A stretch of 20,446 nt of DNA from positions 1-20,446 of the forward strand of contig JBMZVD010000039.1 in assembly GCA_049625305.1 (NCBI GenBank). Reading direction: 5' to 3'. Source of the DNA: Flavicella sp049625305 (GTDB taxonomy: Bacteria > Bacteroidota > Bacteroidia > Flavobacteriales > Flavobacteriaceae). Below are positions 14,282 to 20,446 of this stretch, piece by piece (the first letter of the stretch is position 1; the number at the start of each line of letters is the position of its first letter). The notes under the pieces were generated by a model. It was not told the origin of the DNA. It worked only from the letters and a program-made list of their open reading frames with translations, and searched no databases. The position numbers were made by a program, and so were the translations under genes.

Positions 14282-15423
14282 TGAAAGCAATTAGAAATAC
14301 ATTCGACAAATTCAAGCCTCTCTTTGACAAAGGAGGGAAGTTTGAGAAATTCGCACCTGGTTTTAACGCGTTTGATACTTTGGTTTTCGTACCAAATCAT
14401 ACAACTCACCAAGGAGCACATATTAGAGATGGAGTAGATTTAAAGCGAGTTATGGTAACTGTTATTTTTGCCATGATTCCAGCTTTAATATTCGGAATGT
14501 GGAACGTTGGTTATCAGCACTTTTCACAGTTAGGAGAAGTAGGTACGTTTTTAGATTACCTCATTTATGGTTCATTCAAATTCTTACCAATGGTAGCTGT
14601 GTCGTACGGCGTAGGTTTGGGAATTGAGTTTGCATTCGGAATCTATAGAGGACATGAAATCAACGAAGGATATTTGGTGTCAGGAATGTTGATTCCTTTG
14701 ATTATGCCTATCGATTTTCCATTATGGATGTTAGCAATCTCAGTAGCTTTTGCTGTATTGATTGGAAAAGAAGCTTTTGGAGGAACTGGGATGAATATAT
14801 TGAATCCTGCATTGGTAGCAAGAGCCTTTGCATTCTTTTCATATGCACCACAAATGTCAGGAGACAAGGTGTGGGTTGCAGATGCTGCCACAGTAGATGC
14901 TATCTCAGGGGAGACTATCTTAGGATCCCTTGCTGCAAACAACAATGTAAGTTATAGTGTCTTTGACATGTTTATGGGATATATTCCTGGATCAGTAGGT
15001 GAGACTTCTGTATTGATGATATTAATCGGTGCAGCATTCTTATTGTTTACAGGTATTGCAAGTTGGAGAATTATGTTAGGTGGTGTTATTGGAGCTTCTA
15101 TCATGGGCTTAATTTTCAACGCACTTTCACTAAATGCTTTGATGAGCTTCCCTTGGTACCAGCACATGTTGGTTGGAAGTTTTGCTTTTGCTATGGTGTT
15201 TATGGCAACAGATCCAGTATCTGCAGCACAGACAGACAAAGGAAAGTGGATTTATGGTTTCTTGATTGGTTTCTTAGGAATTATGATCCGTGTATTCAAC
15301 GGAGCTTACCCTGAAGGATTTATGATGGCCATCTTATTAATGAACGTTTTTGCTCCTACAATTGATCATTACGTGGTAGAAGGAAATATTAACCGACGTA
15401 AAAAACGTTTAAAAACAGCTTAA
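14281..15423 (+). CDS. nqrB: Na+-translocating NADH:quinone reductase subunit B
   Basis: NqrB, 380 residues, the large membrane subunit that carries riboflavin and a covalently bound FMN and takes part in Na+ transport and quinone reduction. Hydrophobic helices run from about 57 to 365. Family motifs include GGKFEKFAPGFNAFDT (18-33), SGMLIPLIMP (134-143), GKEAFGGTGMNILNPALVARAF (about 162-183) and PQMSGDKVWVA (190-200). The FMN attachment site is read as Thr212 in DAISGET (206-212), where the common motif is Dxx(S/T)GAT, so Ala is replaced by Glu. MATDPVSAA at 308-316 and the closing NRRKKR tail are typical. It overlaps nqrA by one base, and nqrC follows after three. Confidence 0.97.
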   Translation: MKAIRNTFDKFKPLFDKGGKFEKFAPGFNAFDTLVFVPNHTTHQGAHIRDGVDLKRVMVTVIFAMIPALIFGMWNVGYQHFSQLGEVGTFLDYLIYGSFKFLPMVAVSYGVGLGIEFAFGIYRGHEINEGYLVSGMLIPLIMPIDFPLWMLAISVAFAVLIGKEAFGGTGMNILNPALVARAFAFFSYAPQMSGDKVWVADAATVDAISGETILGSLAANNNVSYSVFDMFMGYIPGSVGETSVLMILIGAAFLLFTGIASWRIMLGGVIGASIMGLIFNALSLNALMSFPWYQHMLVGSFAFAMVFMATDPVSAAQTDKGKWIYGFLIGFLGIMIRVFNGAYPEGFMMAILLMNVFAPTIDHYVVEGNINRRKKRLKTA

Positions 15424-15426
15424 GAA

Positions 15427-16140
15427 ATGGATAAAAATAGCAATTCATATACATTTATTTTTGCAATTATCATGGTGACTTTGATTGCAGGTTTGTTAGC
15501 TTTTACAGCGACAAGCTTGAAACCACTCCAAGATAAAAATGTAAAAGCAGAAAAAATGCAAAAGATTCTTTCAACGATTGGTGTTGAGGTTTCTAGAGAC
15601 GAAGCTCAAGCAAGTTTTGATACGTATATCAAAGAACAATTGGCTTTAAAAAATGACGGTTCTGTAGATTCAGAAGTATCTGCATTTAACTTGAGTTTAA
15701 AGAAAGAAGTTAAAAAGGGAGATGATTCGCAACGCTTTCCTTTGTATGTAGCAAATAAAGATGGTAAGACCTTTTATGTAGTTCCTTTATACGGTGCAGG
15801 ATTGTGGGATGCCATTTGGGGGTACATTGCTTTGGATGGTGATAAGAACACTATCATAGGTGCCAATTTTGACCACAAAGGAGAAACTCCAGGTTTGGGT
15901 GCTGAAATTACAACAGATTGGTTTCAAGCTCAGTTCAAAGGAAAGTCTTTATTAAAAGATGTATCTGCTGGATTTGTAGCTGACAATTTTGTGTCTGTAA
16001 AAGCAATCAAAGGAGGAGCTCCTTCTGGAGACATGCACGGCGTAGATGCTATTTCTGGAGGTACCATTACATCAGACGGTGTTTCTGATATGGTACAAGA
16101 AAGATTGGCACGTTATTTACCTTATTTTAAAAACAACTAA
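15427..16140 (+). CDS. nqrC: Na+-translocating NADH:quinone reductase subunit C
   Basis: NqrC, 237 residues. One N-terminal membrane helix (9-29) anchors a periplasmic FMN-binding domain. Family motifs are LYGAGLWDAIWGYIALD (121-137) and DHKGETPGLGAEI (149-161). The covalent FMN site is read as Thr213 in DAISGGT (207-213), followed by ITSDGV; the common form is SGAT, so Ala is Gly here. The flavin would be attached by ApbE, which is not encoded in this window. Spacing is three bases behind nqrB and two before nqrD. Confidence 0.96.
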   Translation: MDKNSNSYTFIFAIIMVTLIAGLLAFTATSLKPLQDKNVKAEKMQKILSTIGVEVSRDEAQASFDTYIKEQLALKNDGSVDSEVSAFNLSLKKEVKKGDDSQRFPLYVANKDGKTFYVVPLYGAGLWDAIWGYIALDGDKNTIIGANFDHKGETPGLGAEITTDWFQAQFKGKSLLKDVSAGFVADNFVSVKAIKGGAPSGDMHGVDAISGGTITSDGVSDMVQERLARYLPYFKNN

Positions 16141-16142
16141 TC

Positions 16143-16814
16143 ATGGCAGAAGAAAAAGAACCTTTGTTTTCTAAAAAAAATCAGGCCTTATTAACAGATC
16201 CTTTAAACGATAACAACCCCATTTCAGTTCAAGTACTAGGTATCTGTTCTGCCTTGGCGATTACTGTTCAATTAAAGCCAGCTTTGGTGATGTCAATCGC
16301 GGTATTATTTGTAATTATCGCAAGTAATGTGATTGTATCCTTAATACGTAACATGATACCAGGACGTATTCGTATCATTGTTCAATTGTTGATTGTTGCC
16401 TCTTTGGTAATTTTAGTAGATCAAATATTGAAAGCGTATGCATATGACGTAAGTAAAGAATTGTCTGTATTCGTTGGATTGATAATTACCAACTGTATTG
16501 TAATGGGACGTTTGGAAGCTTTTGCTTTGGCTAACGGACCTTGGAAATCTTTCTTAGATGGTGTTGGAAATGGTGCTGGATATGCTTTGATTCTTGTACT
16601 AGTAGCTTTCTTTAGAGAGTTATTAGGATCAGGTAAATTATTTGGATTTGAAGTCTTAGGGCACAAAGCAAAGACTTTAGCTGATTCTACAGGATTGTAT
16701 GCTTTGGGTTACGAGAATAACGGATTTATGTTGTTGTCTCCTATGGCTTTGATTACTGTGGGAATCATTATTTGGATCCAGAGATCTAAGAACAGAATTT
16801 TAATTGAAAACTAA
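16143..16814 (+). CDS. nqrD: Na+-translocating NADH:quinone reductase subunit D
   Basis: NqrD, 223 residues, a polytopic subunit with about six helices that pairs with NqrE. Cys35 (LGICSALAIT) and Cys118 (ITNCIVMGRLEAFA) match the two conserved cysteines that, with those of NqrE, bind the intramembrane iron-sulfur cluster. Other family motifs are NMIPGRIRIIVQ (70-81), ANGPWKSFLDG (130-140) and FFRELLGSGKLFG. The charged N-terminal tail is slightly extended. It lies two bases behind nqrC and 12 before nqrE. Confidence 0.97.
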   Translation: MAEEKEPLFSKKNQALLTDPLNDNNPISVQVLGICSALAITVQLKPALVMSIAVLFVIIASNVIVSLIRNMIPGRIRIIVQLLIVASLVILVDQILKAYAYDVSKELSVFVGLIITNCIVMGRLEAFALANGPWKSFLDGVGNGAGYALILVLVAFFRELLGSGKLFGFEVLGHKAKTLADSTGLYALGYENNGFMLLSPMALITVGIIIWIQRSKNRILIEN

Positions 16815-16826
16815 AAAATATACAAA

Positions 16827-17456
16827 ATGGATTATATCAACATTTTCGTAAAAAGTATTTTCATTGACAATATGGTATTTGCATACTTCCTTGGAATGTG
16901 CTCGTACCTAGCTGTATCGAAAACAGTAAAAACAGCTGTTGGACTTGGAGCTGCCGTTATCTTTGTATTGGTAGTTACTGTACCCGTAAACTACTTGTTA
17001 GACTCATATTTACTGAAAGCTGGAGCTTTATCATGGCTAGATGCTAGTTATGGAGTTGGAGGAGCTAATGAAATTGATTTGAGTTTCTTAAGTTTTATTA
17101 TGTTTATTGCGGTTATTGCATCTATGGTACAACTCGTAGAGATGATTGTAGAGCGTTTTGCACCTGCACTATATGGCGCATTAGGTATCTTCTTACCTTT
17201 GATTGCTGTAAACTGTGCTATTTTAGGGGGGTCTTTATTTATGCAACAAAAAGATTTCGCCAATGTTGGTGAATCTGCAGTTTACGGATTAGGGTCTGGT
17301 ATCGGATGGTTTTTAGCCATTTTAGCGATTGCTGCAATTCGTGAAAAAATTGCATACTCAAATATACCTGCTCCTTTGAAAGGATTGGGAATTACATTTA
17401 TCATTACAGGATTGATGGCTATCGGATTCATGAGTTTTTCAGGAATCAAATTATAA
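16827..17456 (+). CDS. nqrE: Na+-translocating NADH:quinone reductase subunit E
   Basis: NqrE, 209 residues, structurally paired with NqrD in inverted topology. Cys25 (FLGMCSYLAVSK) and Cys130 (AVNCAILGGSLFM) are the cluster-binding cysteines. The start MDYINIFVKSIFIDNMVFAYFLGM, residues 1-24, shows the usual first helix, and VEMIVERFAPALYGALGIFLPLI (about 104-126) plus YGLGSGIGWFLAI are typical. A normal-length protein with no sign of damage. It lies 12 bases behind nqrD and 18 before nqrF. Confidence 0.97.
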   Translation: MDYINIFVKSIFIDNMVFAYFLGMCSYLAVSKTVKTAVGLGAAVIFVLVVTVPVNYLLDSYLLKAGALSWLDASYGVGGANEIDLSFLSFIMFIAVIASMVQLVEMIVERFAPALYGALGIFLPLIAVNCAILGGSLFMQQKDFANVGESAVYGLGSGIGWFLAILAIAAIREKIAYSNIPAPLKGLGITFIITGLMAIGFMSFSGIKL

Positions 17457-17474
17457 ACAATAAACAGTATAGAA

Positions 17475-18761
17475 ATGACTATAATAGTAAGTATTGTTGT
17501 ATTCTTAATCATAATTTTAATTTTGACTGCTATTTTGTTAGGAGCCAAAGCAAAATTATTGCCTTCTGGTAAAGTAAAGATTACAATTAACGGTGAAAAG
17601 ACCATCGAAGTTGACTCAGGAGGTACTTTGTTGGGAACTTTGGGAAATGAAAAAATATTTTTACCATCTGCCTGTGGAGGGGGAGGTACTTGTATCCAAT
17701 GCGAGTGTCATGTTCACTCTGGTGGTGGTGATGCATTGCCTACTGAAACACCTCACTTTACACGTAAAGAATTAGCATCAGGGGCACGTTTAGGATGTCA
17801 AGTTAAAGTAAAAAATGATATGGAGATTTCTATCCCTGAAGAAATTTTCGGAATCAAGAAATGGAAAGCAAAAGTAGTTTCTAACTACAATGTTGCATCT
17901 TTCATCAAGGAATTCGTTGTTGAAATTCCTGAAGATATGGATTACAAAGCGGGTGGATATATACAAATTGAAATTCCAAAAACAGAGGTTAACTTTACGG
18001 ACATGGACATTACTGCCCATCCACAAGATCACCCTGGTGAACCTAAAAAATTCCATGAAGAGTGGGATAAGTTCGGTTTGTGGCCAATGGTTATGAAAAA
18101 TCCTGATACAGTAGAGCGTGCATATTCTATGGCTTCTTACCCTGCTGAAGGAAGAAACATCATGTTGAATGTTCGTATTGCATGTCCTCCTTTTGATAGA
18201 GTGAAAGGTGGATGGATGGATGTGAATCCTGGTATTGCTTCTTCCTATATTTTCTCTAAAAAGCCAGGTGATGAAGTTACTATTTCTGGACCTTATGGAG
18301 AATTCTTTATCAACGAATCTGATTCTGAAATGGTATATGTTGGAGGTGGAGCTGGAATGGCGCCGATGCGTTCTCATTTGTATGAGTTGTTTCATACAAT
18401 GAAAACAGGTCGTAAAGTTTCTTACTGGTACGGTGGTCGTTCAAAACGAGAATTGTTCTACTTACATTATTTTGAGGCTTTAGAGAAGGAATTCCCTAAC
18501 TTTAAAATGCACTTGGTATTGTCTGAACCATTAGAGGAAGACAACTGGAAAGTAAAAGAAAATTTAGACTCAGAAGGAGATGGTTTTGTTGGATTTGTAC
18601 ACCAAGCCTTGATTGATAACTATCTAAACAATCACGAAGCTCCTGAAGATATTGAATTCTATTTCTGTGGTCCACCAATGATGAATCAAGCAGTCGTTAA
18701 GATGTGTGATGATTTTGGAGTACCACCTGAAAACGTAAGATTTGATGATTTTGGAGGTTAA
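17475..18761 (+). CDS. nqrF: Na+-translocating NADH:quinone reductase subunit F
   Basis: NqrF, 428 residues, the NADH-oxidising subunit. An N-terminal helix (3-22) is followed by a plant-type ferredoxin domain with [2Fe-2S] ligands Cys67, Cys73, Cys76 and Cys108; an additional Cys78 lies within ECEC. The FAD-binding part has RAYSMASYP (215-223), and the NADH part has GGGAGMAPMRSH (290-301), WYGGRSKREL and FYFCGPPMM (395-403). It ends in FDDFGG, typical for the family. It feeds electrons from NADH to the 2Fe-2S centre and on to the flavins in NqrC and NqrB. It is the last gene of the operon; a strong terminator follows at 18791. Confidence 0.97.
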   Translation: MTIIVSIVVFLIIILILTAILLGAKAKLLPSGKVKITINGEKTIEVDSGGTLLGTLGNEKIFLPSACGGGGTCIQCECHVHSGGGDALPTETPHFTRKELASGARLGCQVKVKNDMEISIPEEIFGIKKWKAKVVSNYNVASFIKEFVVEIPEDMDYKAGGYIQIEIPKTEVNFTDMDITAHPQDHPGEPKKFHEEWDKFGLWPMVMKNPDTVERAYSMASYPAEGRNIMLNVRIACPPFDRVKGGWMDVNPGIASSYIFSKKPGDEVTISGPYGEFFINESDSEMVYVGGGAGMAPMRSHLYELFHTMKTGRKVSYWYGGRSKRELFYLHYFEALEKEFPNFKMHLVLSEPLEEDNWKVKENLDSEGDGFVGFVHQALIDNYLNNHEAPEDIEFYFCGPPMMNQAVVKMCDDFGVPPENVRFDDFGG

Positions 18762-18790
18762 ATCCTTATTATCTGCATGTAAAATTAAAG

Positions 18791-18820
18791 CCCGATACAT
18801 TAAGTATCGGGTTTTTTTTT
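18791..18820 (+). terminator. Rho-independent terminator of the nqr operon
   Basis: CCCGATAC (18791-18798) and GTATCGGG (18804-18811) form a perfect 8-bp stem with loop ATTAA, followed by nine T (18812-18820). It stands 29 bases behind the nqrF stop. Confidence 0.95.
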
Positions 18821-18904
18821 AATATTATTTTAATCATATAAAAACTCACAACAATATAGTTCTCATTATTTTTCACATTGATTAAATAATCATTTCAGTT
18901 CATA

Positions 18905-19765
18905 ATGGAGAACAATAAAAAGCGTAGTATTAAAATATTAGTTTTATCTGACATTCATTTAGGTACCTATGGTTGTCACGCTAAAGAATTATTACAGTAT
19001 TTGAAAAGTATTTCACCTGAGAAAGTTATTCTAAATGGTGACATCATAGACATATGGCAGTTCAAAAAGCGTTATTTTCCCAAATCCCATATGAAAATCA
19101 TAAAGCATATAGTGGGATGGATTTCTAAGGGAATTCCTGTTCATTATATCACCGGTAATCACGATGAAATGTTACGTAAGTTTGAAGGGTTCCAATTAGG
19201 CTCTTTCAAAATACACAATCAATACATATTGAATATTGACAATACTTCTTGTTGGTTTTTCCATGGTGATGTATTTGATATTACAATGCAACATGCACGT
19301 TGGCTAACCAAAGTCGGTGCCATTGGTTATGATTTTTTGATCCTAGTCAATACCTTTGTCAATTTTTTTTGTCGAATTTTTGGAAGAAGACGCGTGTCAT
19401 TGTCAAAAAAGATTAAGGACAGTGTTAAAGGAGCAGTCTCCTTTGTAAATAGTTTTGAAAAAACAGTAACAGACAATGCAATCGCTATGGGGTATGATAA
19501 GGTATTCTGTGGTCATATTCACCAAGCACAGATTTCTAAATTTTCGACTTCAAAAGGGAGTACTGTATATTTAAATTCTGGCGATTGGGTTGAAAACTTA
19601 ACTGCTTTAGAGTACAACGATACAAATTGGCAATTGTATACACATCCTAAAGATGCGTTGCATTCAAATATAACAACATCAGTATCAAACAAATTAGATA
19701 CTATAGATCAATCCCCCAAAGAATTATTTCAATCCATGTTAAACGAATTTAACCTTCAAAAGTAA
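18905..19765 (+). CDS. Calcineurin-like metallophosphoesterase (LpxH-related type)
   Basis: A 286-residue phosphoesterase with the full set of metal-binding motifs: SDIHLG (15-20, Asp16 and His18), NGDIID (44-49, Asp46), GNHDE (84-88), HGD (120-122) and GHIHQ (203-207, His204 and His206). A hydrophobic/basic insertion (about 135-163, ending GRRR) may act as a membrane-contacting cap, as in the UDP-2,3-diacylglucosamine hydrolase group. Classical LpxH has GNRD rather than GNHD, so the substrate is uncertain and no symbol is given. A 30-residue polar tail closes the protein. Its stop TAA shares a base with the ATG of the following glycosyltransferase, suggesting a joint role in envelope lipid or glycan metabolism. 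No clear -7 box is visible in 18821-18904. Confidence 0.85.
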   Translation: MENNKKRSIKILVLSDIHLGTYGCHAKELLQYLKSISPEKVILNGDIIDIWQFKKRYFPKSHMKIIKHIVGWISKGIPVHYITGNHDEMLRKFEGFQLGSFKIHNQYILNIDNTSCWFFHGDVFDITMQHARWLTKVGAIGYDFLILVNTFVNFFCRIFGRRRVSLSKKIKDSVKGAVSFVNSFEKTVTDNAIAMGYDKVFCGHIHQAQISKFSTSKGSTVYLNSGDWVENLTALEYNDTNWQLYTHPKDALHSNITTSVSNKLDTIDQSPKELFQSMLNEFNLQK

Positions 19766-20446
19766 TGAAAGTATTGTATGCTATCCAAGCTACTGGAAAC
19801 GGACATTTAAGTCGTGCTAAAGAGATAGTACCTGTTCTTGAAAATAGAGTAAATGTTGACTTATTAGTGAGTGGTACACAAGGAGATATTGAGCTACCAC
19901 ATGACATTAAATATTCTTACAAAGGATTCAGTTTTATTTTTGGTAACAAAGGAGGAGTCGATATTTTCGCCACAATTAAAAAAGCTAAGATATTTAGAGT
20001 AATTAAAGAAATTAGAAGTTGTCCAGTTAGCGATTACGATCTAGTTATCAATGATTTTGAACCTATATCTGCTTGGGCATGCAAATTAAGAGGTGTCAAC
20101 TGCATTTCACTGAGTCACCAAAGCGCCCTTTTGTCAAAAAAAGTACCTCAACCTAAAAACAAAAGCTCATTTAACCGTTTTATCTTAAAATATTATGCTC
20201 CGAGTATTCAAAGTTTTGGATTCCATTTTAAGAGGTATGATTCGAGTATTTATTTGCCTATTATACGTCAAGCAATTCGTCGTATGACAGTAGTTGAAGA
20301 AAATCATTATACAGTGTATTTACCTGCTTATAAAGAATCTAAAATATGTGCTATATTAAACATGATTCCAGAGGTCAATTGGCACGTTTTTTCAAAAAAA
20401 TGCAAACAATCTTACCGTCAAAAGAATGTGTCAATTTTTCCTATAA
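19765..20446 (+). CDS. Glycosyltransferase family protein, N-terminal part (runs off window)
   Basis: An open frame of 227 codons from ATG 19765 (TAATG overlap with the preceding gene) to the window edge. It opens with MKVLYAIQATGNGHLSRAKE; the glycine-rich TGNGHLSRA after the first strand is the GT-B nucleotide-sugar loop seen in MurG-like and UDP-glycosyltransferase-like proteins. Further recognisable parts are LLVSGTQGDIELP (33-45), FIFGNKGGVD, DYDLVINDFEPISAWACKL and SLSHQSALL, typical of a Bacteroidota group commonly annotated simply as glycosyltransferase. The acceptor is unknown. The TATAA at the very end is not in frame as a stop, so the gene continues. Confidence 0.82.
   Translation, partial: MKVLYAIQATGNGHLSRAKEIVPVLENRVNVDLLVSGTQGDIELPHDIKYSYKGFSFIFGNKGGVDIFATIKKAKIFRVIKEIRSCPVSDYDLVINDFEPISAWACKLRGVNCISLSHQSALLSKKVPQPKNKSSFNRFILKYYAPSIQSFGFHFKRYDSSIYLPIIRQAIRRMTVVEENHYTVYLPAYKESKICAILNMIPEVNWHVFSKKCKQSYRQKNVSIFPI

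Noticed and set aside
17790..18395. A 201-codon minus-strand frame inside nqrF
   Set aside because: nqrF is a clear full-length gene over this stretch; the reverse frame is rich in Phe, His, Arg and Ile with no recognisable domain.
1..20446. Mobile elements, CRISPR arrays, tRNA or rRNA genes, phage or defence systems
   Set aside because: No transposase or integrase motif, no regularly spaced repeats, and no cloverleaf or rRNA-like sequence was seen.

Overview
The window (about 36% GC by eye) looks like chromosomal DNA of a flavobacterium (Bacteroidota, Flavobacteriaceae). The evidence is the gene content: a type IX secretion plug protein, a Wzi/RemB-type outer-membrane barrel, TonB proteins with the Bacteroidota C-terminal layout, a six-subunit Na+-NQR operon and a pabB-tilS-dsbD block. 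Several upstream regions carry the Bacteroidota -7 promoter element TAnnTTTG, and Shine-Dalgarno sequences are largely absent. I see no mobile element, CRISPR array, tRNA or rRNA.

Layout. 1-1867: tail of a VanZ-like gene, then two tandem TonB-like genes, the first closed by a strong terminator. 1883-4212: a sugar N-acetyltransferase of the WbpD type followed by a Wzi/RemB-like barrel, a likely two-gene envelope operon closed by a bidirectional terminator. 4310-8980 (minus): pabB, tilS and dsbD, i.e. folate precursor synthesis, tRNA-Ile lysidine modification and periplasmic disulfide reduction. 9167-10901 (plus): an NRDE/TANGO2-family protein overlapping a DUF6695-like protein that I read as a possible permuted papain-like enzyme. 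10898-12592 (minus): apaG and the T9SS plug protein; apaG ends tail-to-tail over the stop codon of the DUF6695-like gene. 12932-18761 (plus): nqrABCDEF, very tightly packed, with a -7 box upstream and a clean terminator behind. 18905-20446 (plus): a calcineurin-like phosphoesterase and the start of a glycosyltransferase, overlapping by one base.

How they work together: most genes serve the cell envelope and its energetics. Nqr builds a sodium gradient from NADH oxidation, TonB proteins carry inner-membrane energy to outer-membrane transporters, DsbD supplies reducing power to the periplasm, and the acetyltransferase, barrel, phosphoesterase and glycosyltransferase point to surface polysaccharide or lipid work.

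Most of the window is ordinary flavobacterial core genome. The least understood part is the NRDE/DUF6695-like pair. Other points worth attention are a terminator that abuts a promoter at 1883-1931, a tilS start that is probably GTG because the longer TTG start lies inside a -7 box, altered flavin-attachment motifs in NqrB and NqrC, and the divergent linkers of the two TonB proteins.
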